Notes: a model not told the origin generated them from the sequence alone. DNA of 64,000 nt from Maribacter sp. MMG018 (GCF_018100785.1 NZ_JAGJEC010000002.1:620001-684000), one strand, 5' to 3'. Shown: positions 1-8,919, counted from the stretch's first letter. Translations and numbers: made by a program.

Positions 1-155
1 TTACTCTTTTGTACTCTTTTTTTGCGGTAGACATATGTTATAATTTGATCTTAACAAAAGTAATGAGTTTTGTTGATATAGAACATTTTGGGAGCATTGA
101 ACCTATTGCGTTTTTTATGTTTACCTTTAATGTATAACCCGATAACAATTTAGAT

Positions 156-629
156 TTGAAGAACACGGTATTACTTATTTCGTTGATGGCAACCATTGGT
201 TTATTTGGGCAGTCAGAAGAAGAGATAAAGGTGCAAAAAACCATTGATTCTTTTTTTGAGTCTTTTCATGCCCAAGATTCGGTTGGAATGAAAAATGTGG
301 TAACCCCAGAGATTATTTTACAGACCATTGGTCAAGATAAAGAAGGTAAAACAATACTTCGAACGGCAAATTTCGAGAATCTGGTAAAGTCGATTGTAAG
401 TATACCCGATTCCATTTCATTTCAAGAGAAATTAAAGGGGTATTCCATACACCAAGATGGCATTATGGCCCATGCATGGACACCCTACGAGTTCTGGCTA
501 AATGGAGAACTAAGCCATTGCGGTGTTAATTCTTTTCAGTTGCTAAAAGAAAACGGAACATGGAAAATCATATACCTCATAGACACTAGAAAACGAAAAG
601 GGTGTACGAATACATCACAAAATGAGTAG
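156..629 (+). CDS. Secreted SnoaL/NTF2-fold protein
   Basis: A 157-residue protein with a Sec-type N-terminus: hydrophobic core at residues 5-17 ending in GLFGQ, with cleavage likely near residue 19. The rest has the cone-fold pattern of the SnoaL/DUF4440 (NTF2-like) superfamily: an initial helix with IDSFFESFHAQD, a central strand with HAWTPYEFW, and a final strand with NGTWKIIYL. These domains bind small ligands or catalyse varied reactions, so no activity can be named. The start codon is TTG. The next in-frame ATG (position 186) would cut through the signal peptide, and an in-frame stop at 135 rules out a much longer protein. It converges on the ThuA gene with a 16-base gap. The fold call is fairly safe; the function is unknown. 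Confidence 0.75.
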   Translation: MKNTVLLISLMATIGLFGQSEEEIKVQKTIDSFFESFHAQDSVGMKNVVTPEIILQTIGQDKEGKTILRTANFENLVKSIVSIPDSISFQEKLKGYSIHQDGIMAHAWTPYEFWLNGELSHCGVNSFQLLKENGTWKIIYLIDTRKRKGCTNTSQNE

Positions 630-645
630 ACCAAGATTAACCGGA

Positions 646-1695
646 CTAGTCTTGCCATTTTCTAGATGATGAGTTGTCTTGGGTAGGAAAATCGGCCGGA
701 ATTTTTTGGGTAACGTTTCCGGTAGCTGCCCACTCCGCACCTCTTTGAAAAGTGGTGATAAAACCAACACATTCCAAAGAATAGTCGAAATGGCCCAAGG
801 TGGTATGAAAAACGTGTCCTTTACCGTAATCTATGGCCATTAACATAGGAACATGTTGCCCCAGCCCTTTAACGGAGGGGTCCCAGGGCGGAGCATTTTT
901 TTCTACATCGGCATACGCGGTAGCCAAAATAGTGGCATTTTCAAACGGTCCGCGCATACGTTCATAAAGTTCATCTTGTGTATGTAGCCACTCATTCGGA
1001 ATCCCGTTCATGATTGGGTGTTCCGGGGCCCTTGTGGTTAGCGTAAATTCATATTCCGGACCATGTGACCCACATACCCCTTCAGAATCATCGTGTATTA
1101 ACTCGCCTTTATCGTTATAATATACATAAGGGCCGTTACTGCTATCTCTGCCTCCCCATGCTCCCAATCCTATCATTTTGTTGAACTCTTCCCATTCTCC
1201 CCATGCATTGTTGGCGGCATGTACAACTACAAAGCCTCCGCCATTGGAAAGGTATTTTTCAAAGTTTTTTCGGGTATCCTCGGGCCATAGGGCAGATTCG
1301 GCACCTAAATTAGATACAATAAGATCGTATTGACTAAAGTCTATAGAAAATGTAGATGTTTTTATGGGCTGGCTAGATGTTTTGTATTTGGTACTGTCCA
1401 GAGGATATTTTTCAATGAACATGGTATAAGGTTCAGGCCTTGATTCGTTGTATTTAATACCTAACCAGACCGAATCCATTCTGTGGATATCTACTTTAAA
1501 AAGGCCTGTTTCCTCTAAATAACTTTTCATCATCATAGTAGCCTTTGGCCATATGTAATGATTGTTTTGCCCGTCAATGATCAGCGCTTTTAGTTGTTTG
1601 GGCTCTTTTGTTTCTATTGCCTGTTCTTTTTTAGCTTTTCCGCATCCGATCGCTATAAGGAGTAGTAGGGCAAAACTTAAATTTCTCATAATCAT
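646..1695 (-). CDS. ThuA-domain lipoprotein
   Basis: A 349-residue lipoprotein. The hydrophobic stretch LLLLIAIGC places the lipidated Cys at residue 18 (16 if the second Met is used). The mature part is a ThuA-like domain (trehalose-utilisation family, glutamine-amidotransferase-like fold): KALIIDGQNNH at about 36, a GGGFVVVHAANN segment near 152-163, and a C-terminal GKGHVFHTTLGH segment. ThuA domains in Bacteroidetes are often attached to sugar-catabolic genes or to dehydrogenases, but no sugar genes lie nearby. It is likely to act in the periplasm or at the outer membrane on a carbohydrate. The family assignment is strong; the substrate is unknown. Confidence 0.88.
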   Translation of the reverse strand: MIMRNLSFALLLLIAIGCGKAKKEQAIETKEPKQLKALIIDGQNNHYIWPKATMMMKSYLEETGLFKVDIHRMDSVWLGIKYNESRPEPYTMFIEKYPLDSTKYKTSSQPIKTSTFSIDFSQYDLIVSNLGAESALWPEDTRKNFEKYLSNGGGFVVVHAANNAWGEWEEFNKMIGLGAWGGRDSSNGPYVYYNDKGELIHDDSEGVCGSHGPEYEFTLTTRAPEHPIMNGIPNEWLHTQDELYERMRGPFENATILATAYADVEKNAPPWDPSVKGLGQHVPMLMAIDYGKGHVFHTTLGHFDYSLECVGFITTFQRGAEWAATGNVTQKIPADFPTQDNSSSRKWQD

Positions 1696-1871
1696 AGGTT
1701 TGTTTGATGGTTTTTTGATCGAAGAAATACATATTGAAGAAAAATCGGTGTTTCAAATATTCTTTGAACGAAATTGTACCATCATAAAAATTGGTGATAA
1801 TATAATGATCATATTGGCGCTGTGCAAAAGACATTATAAATTAGCGAAAAATAATTTTAAAAAATGATGCT

Positions 1872-2396
1872 ATGAAATTGTTAGGAATCGGATCTAGAAT
1901 AGAACATCCGGAATATGGTAAAGGTGTGGTAACCAATGTTTCATCTCAATATTATTGGGTGACTTTTATGGATGCAGGACTGGAAACCATTGATATAGAT
2001 GCTGATTTTGAAGTGATAGAGGCGATAGAGTCCGAGGTGGATTCCGTAAGTTTTTTCGATGTAGAAAGTTCATTGGTTAAAATATTGGAAAAATGGAGCG
2101 ATACGCATGAAAAAGTGGCGATTTCAGATAAATGGAGAGGGGGTAAGCTCATCTTGGAACCTGGGGATGCCATGGCCAATAAAGAAATGCCCATCGATAC
2201 CTTTTTTCATAAAATAGTGATGGTAAGAGATCGAATACGTGTAATGGAACAGAAAATAAATTCCAGTAAAAATCTGGATGATCAAGAAAAGGTGGACCTC
2301 CAGCAATACATTACCCGCATTTATGGAAGCTTAACAAGTTTTAATGTGCTTTTTAAGAATAAGAGCGATCATTTTGTAGGTACCAAAAGCAAATAG
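1872..2396 (+). CDS. Conserved protein with UvrD/PcrA-like Tudor domain
   Basis: A 174-residue cytoplasmic protein with no signal or membrane segment. Residues about 5-46 (GSRIEHPEYGKGVV, then a YWVTFMDAG strand and a hydrophobic/acidic tail) resemble the small SH3/Tudor domain at the C-terminus of UvrD/PcrA helicases, which usually reads V-H-P-x-F-G-x-G-V-V and contacts RNA polymerase. The remainder is mostly helical and not recognised. The same pattern could be another SH3/KOW-like barrel. It is divergent from the ThuA gene and lies just before the DNA-repair pair, which is on the other strand. The Tudor comparison is from family knowledge; a role at polymerase or DNA is only an inference. 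Confidence 0.6.
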   Translation: MKLLGIGSRIEHPEYGKGVVTNVSSQYYWVTFMDAGLETIDIDADFEVIEAIESEVDSVSFFDVESSLVKILEKWSDTHEKVAISDKWRGGKLILEPGDAMANKEMPIDTFFHKIVMVRDRIRVMEQKINSSKNLDDQEKVDLQQYITRIYGSLTSFNVLFKNKSDHFVGTKSK

Positions 2397-2448
2397 AATT
2401 TATTGCTTCTCACGTAAATAAACCTAAGATTTGTTTGGAAGTCGTTTT

Positions 2449-3225
2449 TTAAACGGCTTCTTTCTTTTCGCTTAAGTATTTCCAATACCGTTTTGGTACG
2501 TGTTGGGTATGTAGTTTTTTGTTTATTCTTGATTTAATGTTGGTGCTGTTAAAATAATTGTTCCATAAATCCTGATATTGGTATTCTTCATTGGTAAAGG
2601 CATTGCTCTTATTAATGCTGTTTACATGCGCATCTGTCAAATCTAATGAGATCAACTCTACCGTATCTAAATTATAATAAAGCCCATAGCTTCGTTTTAC
2701 ATCATAGATTATCCAGGCCTGGTCGGCATAACGGTTTCTAAAATGTTTAGAGATAAGTGGAATTACGTCATAATCGGGTTCAATATTTGCAAAATAAACA
2801 TCGTCTTTTGTCTTCTGAAAACGTACAAATGCTTCCATTCTATGTTTTTCCCGACCTACCTTGTGGGCCAATTGGTTTATTTTTAATACATAGTCATCGG
2901 AGAAATCGGTTCCCTTGTTTTCTATGGAACCCATGAGTTTCTGAATATAATAATAGAGTAGGGGCTCTATACCTTCTTGTCTGCTCAAAAAAGCAAAATA
3001 AATGCTTTTAATAGCCGAACTACTTCTTTTTTTTACGCCGTTCCAAACCCTTTTCGCCTTGTTTATATTGGTGAAAATGGTTTCGGTTTGAGAAAACAGC
3101 CCGTTCTGTGCCCGTTGGTTGCACTGAATGTCGGCATGGGACAATTTTTGTTCAAAGCCTACAAAAACTGCGGTCAAAAAACCATTGAAACTTCCGTCGT
3201 ATATAAGCGATTTTGTTGTGTCCAT
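2449..3225 (-). CDS. DUF4130/TIGR03915 putative DNA metabolism protein
   Basis: A 258-residue protein whose N-terminus (LIYDGSFNGFLTAVF) and central segment match the DUF4130 family, described as a putative DNA-metabolism protein and almost always the partner of a TIGR03916 radical SAM protein. That partner is immediately upstream, 11 bases away, so the two are translated from one message. The C-terminal region contains a run of conserved aromatic and basic residues (for example KRYWKYLSEKKEA at the end). The biochemical activity is not established; repair or modification of nucleic acid is inferred from the partner and from the LexA-like regulator facing the operon. Confidence 0.85.
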   Translation of the reverse strand: MDTTKSLIYDGSFNGFLTAVFVGFEQKLSHADIQCNQRAQNGLFSQTETIFTNINKAKRVWNGVKKRSSSAIKSIYFAFLSRQEGIEPLLYYYIQKLMGSIENKGTDFSDDYVLKINQLAHKVGREKHRMEAFVRFQKTKDDVYFANIEPDYDVIPLISKHFRNRYADQAWIIYDVKRSYGLYYNLDTVELISLDLTDAHVNSINKSNAFTNEEYQYQDLWNNYFNSTNIKSRINKKLHTQHVPKRYWKYLSEKKEAV

Positions 3226-3236
3226 AAGGTACGGTT

Positions 3237-4496
3237 TTAACTAAATAATGATAGTTGATTGCTATATTGGTTTCTAAATTTTCCGGTAGAATTTTGTAGT
3301 ATCATTCCTTTTATACGTTCCGAGTCTAGGTCTCTTCTTTCCCAATACCTAGAGTTGCAGACAATAAAATATTTGGCTCGGTTTAGGGCCACACCCATAT
3401 TTTTAAGGTGTTCCCAGTTCAATTTTCTGTACTTGCGCCCATTCATTATTTTATGCACAGACCTCATTCCAATACCGGGAATGCGTGCCAACATACGTTT
3501 GTCGGCAGTATTGATGTCTACGGGAAAGTGGTGCAGGTTCCTTAAGGCCCAACTCAGTTTAGGGTCTACATCAATATCAAGATTGGGGTGGTGGTCGTTC
3601 AATATTTCGTTTACCGAAAAACCATAAAAACGAAGCAACCAATCCGTTTGGTACAACCTATTTTCCCTTAGCATAGGAACCTGTGTGCCTATAGAAGGTA
3701 AACGGGCATCTTTCATAACCGGTACATAACCCGAATAATACACCCGTTTCATGTTGAATTTTTTATAGAAGTAAGTCGCGGAATACATGACATCTTTGTC
3801 CGATTCGCCCGTGGCCCCTACGATCATTTGTGTGCTTTGCCCTGCAGGCGCATATTTAGGAGTGCTCTTGATCAGTTTTTTTTCGTTCTTATGGCGTATG
3901 ATCTCATTTCTGACCTTAAGCATGGGCTTGGCAAAATCTTCATGTTTTTTATCAGGTGCCAACAGTTTAAGACCGGAAATTGTGGGGATTTCTATGTTGA
4001 CCGACAAACGGTCCGCATACAGTCCGGCCTCGTACATTAGTTCATCGCTAGCACCGGGTATGGACTTTAAATGAATGTAACCATTGAAATTTTCTTCTTC
4101 ACGTAACTTTTTGGCAACTGCGATCAACCGCTCCATGGTATAGTCGGGGTTTTTAAAAATCCCCGAACTCAAAAACAATCCCTCTATATAATTTCTTCTG
4201 TAAAAGTTAATGGTAAGGTCCACTACTTCTTGAATCTTGAACGCGGCACGTTTTATATCGTTACTTTTTCTGGTTACACAATAGGCGCAATCAAAAATGC
4301 AATGGTTGGTCAAAAGAATCTTTAATAATGAAACACACCTGCCATCTTCGGTATAGGTGTGACATATGCCATTGCTGGCATTTCCAAGGCCTTTGTCCTT
4401 GTTCTTACGGTTGCTTCCGCTGCTAGAACACGATACATCGTATTTGGCGGCATCGGCAAGAATGTTCAGTTTTTCTTTTATTCGCTCAAAATTCAT
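3237..4496 (-). CDS. Radical SAM putative DNA repair/modification protein (TIGR03916)
   Basis: A 419-residue radical SAM enzyme. The cluster-binding CxxxCxxC motif is visible as C66-IFD-C70-AY-C73, preceded by further cysteines (C23, C45, C54) that could hold an extra cluster or structural metal. The C-terminal third has a helix-hairpin-helix DNA-binding motif (INTADKRMLARIPGIGMRS, about residues 328-350). This combination defines the TIGR03916 family, predicted to repair or modify DNA together with DUF4130. The gene is first in a two-gene operon and is transcribed away from the S24 regulator across three GGA-N5-TCC boxes, so damage-inducible control is a reasonable inference. Confidence 0.9.
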   Translation of the reverse strand: MNFERIKEKLNILADAAKYDVSCSSSGSNRKNKDKGLGNASNGICHTYTEDGRCVSLLKILLTNHCIFDCAYCVTRKSNDIKRAAFKIQEVVDLTINFYRRNYIEGLFLSSGIFKNPDYTMERLIAVAKKLREEENFNGYIHLKSIPGASDELMYEAGLYADRLSVNIEIPTISGLKLLAPDKKHEDFAKPMLKVRNEIIRHKNEKKLIKSTPKYAPAGQSTQMIVGATGESDKDVMYSATYFYKKFNMKRVYYSGYVPVMKDARLPSIGTQVPMLRENRLYQTDWLLRFYGFSVNEILNDHHPNLDIDVDPKLSWALRNLHHFPVDINTADKRMLARIPGIGMRSVHKIMNGRKYRKLNWEHLKNMGVALNRAKYFIVCNSRYWERRDLDSERIKGMILQNSTGKFRNQYSNQLSLFS

Positions 4497-4503
4497 AGTA
4501 GTT

Positions 4504-4574
4504 GTAATTATTCCAAAAATATGGATATATTCCTAATTATGGAAATAATCCAAATATTATTTTGGATATAATCC
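4504..4574. promoter_or_regulatory. Triple GGA-N5-TCC operator between regulator and repair operon
   Basis: Three near-palindromic 11-mers sit in the 97-base divergent intergenic space: GGATATATTCC at 4523-4533, GGAAATAATCC at 4541-4551 and GGATATAATCC at 4564-4574. A weaker copy, GTAATTATTCC, is at 4504-4514. Their start-to-start spacings are 19, 18 and 23 bases. The last copy abuts the start of the S24 regulator (ATG at 4594) and the first overlaps a TAnnTTTG-like box (reverse strand, 4514-4521) for the radical SAM gene. They look like operators for the neighbouring XRE/S24 protein, controlling both directions. The binding itself is inferred. Confidence 0.75.
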
Positions 4575-4593
4575 ATATTTGTTATATTTGAAT

Positions 4594-5358
4594 ATGGAAA
4601 ATGAGCTTACGTTAAAAAGATTTACGGAAATAAGGAGGGAGTTAGGGTATACCCAAGCTGAATTTGCCGCGCTTATAGGGGTTTCGAACACAACGGCGGA
4701 TATAGAGCGGGGGCGAACCAAGTTGTCCGGTAAGGTGGTTTCCGAACTACTTCGCCAGTTTAAAATAAATCCTCTATGGTTGTTCGGTGAAAGTGAAAAC
4801 AAGTATTTGGAAACCTCGCAGACCAGTGTAATTCCGAAAGTAGTTACCGTAGATAGTTCTGAAAACGAGAATATGGTGTTGGTAAATGCGAAAGCGGCGG
4901 CGGGGTATCCCCAAAATATTTCCGATACCAGTTGGTACCGACAATTGCCCGCTTTTGACTTGCCCATACCCGAATTTAGAAACGCCACGTACAGGGGGTT
5001 TCAGGTAGAAGGGGATAGTATGTTGCCAAATTTGCATCCTGGCGAGTGGGTTTTGGCCAGGGCCATTGAGCATATAGATCATGTAAGCCCAAACAAGATG
5101 TATGTTGTGGTGTTGCAAGATTCTGTCATGGTGAAAAAGATTGAAAAAAGACCAAATTCAAATAATATAACCTTGGTTTCGTTGAACGAAACCTATCCGC
5201 CATACGATATTAAGCCTTTTCTGATTCAAGAAATATGGGAGGTAAGCAGTAAAATAACCTTTAATGTAGACGCCAGTACCGATAGCGGTCTCTTGCGACA
5301 ATTACAAGAGTCGATGCAAGAACTTAAAAATCAATTGCAACACGTAAAAAAGGTTTGA
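4594..5358 (+). CDS. LexA-like XRE/S24 autoprotease repressor
   Basis: A 254-residue regulator: N-terminal XRE helix-turn-helix (about residues 8-60) and C-terminal S24 peptidase domain. The LexA/CI hallmarks are all present: Ala-Gly cleavage site A103-G104 in KAAAGYP, nucleophile Ser142 in EGDSM, and general-base Lys181 in VMVKK. A short helical tail (about 230-254) may be a coiled coil. The start is the ATG at 4594; a TTG 15 bases upstream is possible but unlikely. The leader is unusually short: TATATTTG at 4583-4590 lies only 3 bases before the ATG. It faces the radical SAM/DUF4130 operon across repeated operators, which suggests RecA-stimulated self-cleavage derepresses both. It could instead answer to another co-protease. 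Confidence 0.88.
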   Translation: MENELTLKRFTEIRRELGYTQAEFAALIGVSNTTADIERGRTKLSGKVVSELLRQFKINPLWLFGESENKYLETSQTSVIPKVVTVDSSENENMVLVNAKAAAGYPQNISDTSWYRQLPAFDLPIPEFRNATYRGFQVEGDSMLPNLHPGEWVLARAIEHIDHVSPNKMYVVVLQDSVMVKKIEKRPNSNNITLVSLNETYPPYDIKPFLIQEIWEVSSKITFNVDASTDSGLLRQLQESMQELKNQLQHVKKV

Positions 5359-5377
5359 TCGTTCTGTAGAGCTATGG

Positions 5378-5806
5378 TTACATAAGTTTCTTTACATAAA
5401 GACCACTGTTCTTTAGTGTAAAACCTAAGCTTTTATATAGATTGATGGCTGCCGTTCTATGGTGTCCGCTAAATAAAAGAACATCGTTGAGTTTTCTTTT
5501 TTTGGCCTGCTCCAATAATTTTTCCATAAGCTGACGTCCAATACCTTTTCCCCGGTGCTTGTCAGATACAACCACATCTTCTATCATTCCCTTGTGCCCG
5601 GATACCACCTTGTAATTTGCCATCATGGCAATACCGATCAGTGAACCGCCATCAAAACAAGTAGCGATATCTATATCGTCTGGGCGTTCGAATATCGTGT
5701 TTAATGAAAGCTGCTTTATTTCTCCATTTAGCTGAAGGTACAGTTCTGATAATTGCTTTTGTAGATCATCGGTTACTTCTTGTTCGGACAGGAGCTTGAT
5801 TTCCAT
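5378..5806 (-). CDS. GNAT family N-acetyltransferase
   Basis: A 142-residue single-domain acetyltransferase. The acetyl-CoA pyrophosphate loop is visible as HRGKGIGRQL, following the strand MIEDVVVSD, and motif B is the late INLYKSLGF segment. The length is typical for the family. The substrate, whether protein, small amine or antibiotic, cannot be read from the sequence. It is the last gene in a same-strand run after gamma-glutamyltransferase and a membrane-anchored hypothetical protein, with a 59-base gap, and it converges on the S24 regulator. Confidence 0.88.
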   Translation of the reverse strand: MEIKLLSEQEVTDDLQKQLSELYLQLNGEIKQLSLNTIFERPDDIDIATCFDGGSLIGIAMMANYKVVSGHKGMIEDVVVSDKHRGKGIGRQLMEKLLEQAKKRKLNDVLLFSGHHRTAAINLYKSLGFTLKNSGLYVKKLM

Positions 5807-5865
5807 ACGTATAGTTTTATTAAAATACCCACCAAGTTATTAAAACGAAATGGAGAATTGTAATT

Positions 5866-6573
5866 CTAGTGATTGTATCCCCTAACGTCTCCCATAGAAA
5901 ATTCCAGGGGACCCATAATGTGTGATTTGGGTAAAAAAGCACCACTGTCGGTAACCAACCAATCGTCCCAAGAAGCTTCTACACCTCCAATGGGTATAAT
6001 TTTTACCCATAGCTTAAAACTTTTTGGAAAACCATTGGGCTGTAATATCCATAAGTAAGAATCGCCGGGTGTGGATCCTCCACTTGTATAGGTTACCAGA
6101 AGTCCCTCTAAGCCATTTTCTAGGGGAACTACCCGTCTTTCTACTCCTTCGTCAAAAACCTTGTAGGGCGCTATCAGCCAAAAAGAATCATTGTTGAATT
6201 TGTCTATGGCGTCGGCTACCAGTTTCTCATTCTCTTTAGTGTCGAGTCTTGTACCGTTTTTGTATCCTATGCTAGAGTCAGGTGCGATCAAATCCAGATC
6301 TACCCTATAATCGTCCCATTGTACCTCGACCGTCCTATTTTTTCGGTCCCATTTATAAAGATGGGCACCATCCCTAAACGACCATTCCAGAAAACGGGTG
6401 TTTTCAAATTTGCCATAATTCAGGGAATTCAACATTTTTTCGGCCAAGGCGTCCGCTTCCGGGCCCGATCGTCCCTCTGGCATTGGTTCGTTATATACGG
6501 CATAGATAACACCAAAGGCGATGATGGCCAAAACAAGTATGACCCCTAGTATTCTAAGTAATTTTTTTATCAT
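5866..6573 (-). CDS. Membrane-anchored periplasmic protein of unknown function
   Basis: A 235-residue protein. One N-terminal transmembrane helix (about residues 5-25) anchors a periplasmic domain of about 205 residues rich in Trp and Asp. The start is the ATG at 6573, giving MIKKLLRI; a longer in-frame reading to 6609 has no signal-like character. The domain starts with a DALAEKMLNSLNY helix and then alternates strands, somewhat like LolA-type lipid-binding barrels, but I do not recognise a family. It follows gamma-glutamyltransferase by 41 bases on the same strand and is probably cotranscribed. Confidence 0.7.
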   Translation of the reverse strand: MIKKLLRILGVILVLAIIAFGVIYAVYNEPMPEGRSGPEADALAEKMLNSLNYGKFENTRFLEWSFRDGAHLYKWDRKNRTVEVQWDDYRVDLDLIAPDSSIGYKNGTRLDTKENEKLVADAIDKFNNDSFWLIAPYKVFDEGVERRVVPLENGLEGLLVTYTSGGSTPGDSYLWILQPNGFPKSFKLWVKIIPIGGVEASWDDWLVTDSGAFLPKSHIMGPLEFSMGDVRGYNH

Positions 6574-6614
6574 TTTATATAATTGATCTGAGTAGGTATT
6601 ATGGTACAAAAGTA

Positions 6615-8300
6615 TTAAAAACCTACCGCCATATCATCACCGCGTTTATCTGCCCCGCCTTCCAATCGGCCATCTGGCAGTATTCTAATGGCGTCTACCT
6701 TACCGATTATCGGGGTGCGGTCTTCGTTTATGATATAGCCTTTAGATTTCATTTCTTCTTTTAAGGTGTCCGGAAAACCATTTGGTTCAAAAATGACCAT
6801 GTCGGGTAGCCACTGATGGTGAAAGCGGGGAGCATTGACCGCCTCTTGCATACTCATATTGAACTCGTACGCATTTAAAATTGTTTGGGCCACTGCTGTT
6901 ATTATCGTAGAGCCTCCAGGTGTACCGACCACCAACCATGGCTTACCTTCTTTTTCTACGATGGTGGGTGTCATACTGCTTAACATACGTTTTTCGGGGG
7001 CAATACTGTTTGCTTCGGCACCGATCAACCCAAACATGTTGGGTACTCCGGGTTTTGCACTAAAGTCATCCATTTCATTGTTCAAGAAAAACCCTAGTTC
7101 GTCCGAATATAATTTTGAACCGTAGGCACCGTTCAAGGTAGTGGTCACCGAAACAGCATTTCCCTCGGCATCTACGATAGAGTAGTGGGTGGTTTCCATA
7201 CTTTCTATTATTTCAACATTTCCGCGTTCTACTTCCGAAGATTTGGTTGCCTTGTCAAAAGAAAAATTATCCATTCGATCTCGCAGGTAAGAATCACTGA
7301 GCAATACATCTAATGGAATGTCGACAAAATCGGGATCTCCCAAATAATAATTTCTGTCCGCATAGGCTCTACGTGCCGCCTCGGTAAACAATTGGACCGT
7401 TTTGGCGGAAATGTGGCCATACGAGGCCAGATCGTAGGGCTCTATCATTTTAAAGATCTGATTCATGGTGACGCCTCCGCTGCTAGGGGGGCTCATAGAA
7501 ATAATTTTCAGGTCCTTGTAATTAAAGATAATGGGCTGTCTCCATACCGCTTGGTATTTTTCAAGGTCTTCCTCGGTAATATACCCGCCTTTCTCTTGTA
7601 TGAAAGCCGCTAATTTTTGAGCCGTTTCCCCTTTGTAAAATCCGTCTCTTCCGTGTGCTGCAATTCTTCGCATGGTATTTGCCAAGGCCGGGTACTTTAT
7701 TACATCCCCTTGTTTGTATTCTTTGGCAAATTTTGTGCTGTCGCCATTTACCTCGATAAATTTTTCTCTTTGGCTTGCCAATCTTCTTTCTTGGTTGGCG
7801 GTTACTACCACTCCTTTTTCGGCCAAGGCGATAACAGGTTCAAAAATTTCCTTTAAGGGGAGCGAACCAAATTTTTTATGGACTTCTATGATTCCGGCAA
7901 CGGTTCCCGGTACACCAACAGCGGTGGCCCCCAAAGTACTTTTGTTCGGAATTACGTTTCCTAAAGAATCTAGGTACATGTCTTTGTGGCCGCTTAAAGG
8001 GGCTTTTTCCCTATAGTCCAATCCTCCAACATCACCGTCCGCTTTTCTGTAGACCATAAATCCGCCACCGCCTAAATTACCGGCGAAAGGGTAGGCGACT
8101 ACCAGGGCCATTTCGGTTGCGACCATGGCATCAAAGGCGTTTCCTCCTTTTTTCATGATTTCCACCCCGATCTTTGAGGCCTCTTCGCGGGCAGATACTA
8201 CCATGGCCTTATCGGTGACCAGGCCTGTTGGTGCCGGAGGTGATTTTTTACAATGTGTAAAAACTAAAAGCAGTAAAAAGAGGGCGGTAATTTTTTTCAT
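6615..8300 (-). CDS. ggt: Gamma-glutamyltransferase
   Basis: A 561-residue precursor of the Ntn-hydrolase gamma-glutamyltransferase, which cleaves glutathione and other gamma-glutamyl compounds and transfers the glutamyl group. The self-processing site is plain: TTHYSIVD, where the first Thr becomes the N-terminal nucleophile of the small subunit (compare T391 of the E. coli enzyme). The oxyanion/glycine motif appears as GTPGGSTI. A hydrophobic signal ends at Cys17 (FTHC), an imperfect lipobox, so the enzyme is exported and perhaps lipid-anchored. It is the upstream member of a three-gene same-strand group with the membrane protein and the GNAT gene. Confidence 0.95.
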   Translation of the reverse strand: MKKITALFLLLLVFTHCKKSPPAPTGLVTDKAMVVSAREEASKIGVEIMKKGGNAFDAMVATEMALVVAYPFAGNLGGGGFMVYRKADGDVGGLDYREKAPLSGHKDMYLDSLGNVIPNKSTLGATAVGVPGTVAGIIEVHKKFGSLPLKEIFEPVIALAEKGVVVTANQERRLASQREKFIEVNGDSTKFAKEYKQGDVIKYPALANTMRRIAAHGRDGFYKGETAQKLAAFIQEKGGYITEEDLEKYQAVWRQPIIFNYKDLKIISMSPPSSGGVTMNQIFKMIEPYDLASYGHISAKTVQLFTEAARRAYADRNYYLGDPDFVDIPLDVLLSDSYLRDRMDNFSFDKATKSSEVERGNVEIIESMETTHYSIVDAEGNAVSVTTTLNGAYGSKLYSDELGFFLNNEMDDFSAKPGVPNMFGLIGAEANSIAPEKRMLSSMTPTIVEKEGKPWLVVGTPGGSTIITAVAQTILNAYEFNMSMQEAVNAPRFHHQWLPDMVIFEPNGFPDTLKEEMKSKGYIINEDRTPIIGKVDAIRILPDGRLEGGADKRGDDMAVGF

Positions 8301-8334
8301 AAAACTGGGTAATTGTTAGGTGTGGTCATTAAAA

Positions 8335-8919
8335 TTATAGGGACTTAAATTTTTGCTTTGAAAATATAATCAATTCTTCAAAAAACATAGTAAACTCTTT
8401 TTCGAAATCAGCATAATGCTCTTCTAGGTCCAAAATGGCAAAGTTCATTTTAGATTTGTTTTTCGTTCTTCGGTTCATGCCGTTCAATACCTTCGAAATC
8501 CCTTCCATATTGGCATAATTGACTAGCCAGTTGTCAGAAATCATATAAGGCATCATTCTTTTTACGCCATCGGGCAAAATAGCATAGTTTTCTTCTAATT
8601 GGTCGTAAAAATTGTCCACGAATATTTCTAGGGGGGTGTCGGAGTACTCGGTCCAGTTTTTGGCCAAATAATGATCGTAAAAGATATCTACGATGACACG
8701 GCTGTAATGGCTATAGTTTTTATGAAGCCTTTTGCTGCTTATTTTGGGAATCTTGTGTGAATCTGTGTAGGTGTCTATGTGACGATGCAACGTTATTCCC
8801 TTTTGGATCCTTTGCGGTAGATGGTCGTATTTATTACCGCGAATACTGTCTGCTATAAAGTTTCCTATGGTGATGTCCTTATCCCCGAAAGAAAGATATA
8901 TATGGGCAAGAAAGTTCAT
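8335..8919 (-). CDS. acpH: Acyl carrier protein phosphodiesterase (DUF479)
   Basis: A 194-residue protein matching AcpH, which removes the 4'-phosphopantetheine arm from holo-ACP. The family opening MNFLAHIYLS is intact, as are the N-F-x-A-D-x-I-R-G segment and the metal-site histidines and aspartate of LHRHIDTYTDSH (HD-type fold). Length agrees with the E. coli protein (about 193). It is transcribed divergently from the glmM-type gene and precedes gamma-glutamyltransferase on the same strand by about 34 bases. Confidence 0.9.
   Translation of the reverse strand: MNFLAHIYLSFGDKDITIGNFIADSIRGNKYDHLPQRIQKGITLHRHIDTYTDSHKIPKISSKRLHKNYSHYSRVIVDIFYDHYLAKNWTEYSDTPLEIFVDNFYDQLEENYAILPDGVKRMMPYMISDNWLVNYANMEGISKVLNGMNRRTKNKSKMNFAILDLEEHYADFEKEFTMFFEELIIFSKQKFKSL

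Noticed and set aside
38-244. Minus-strand frame of 68 codons at the left edge
   Set aside because: It overlaps the signal-peptide gene antisense and has no recognisable features.
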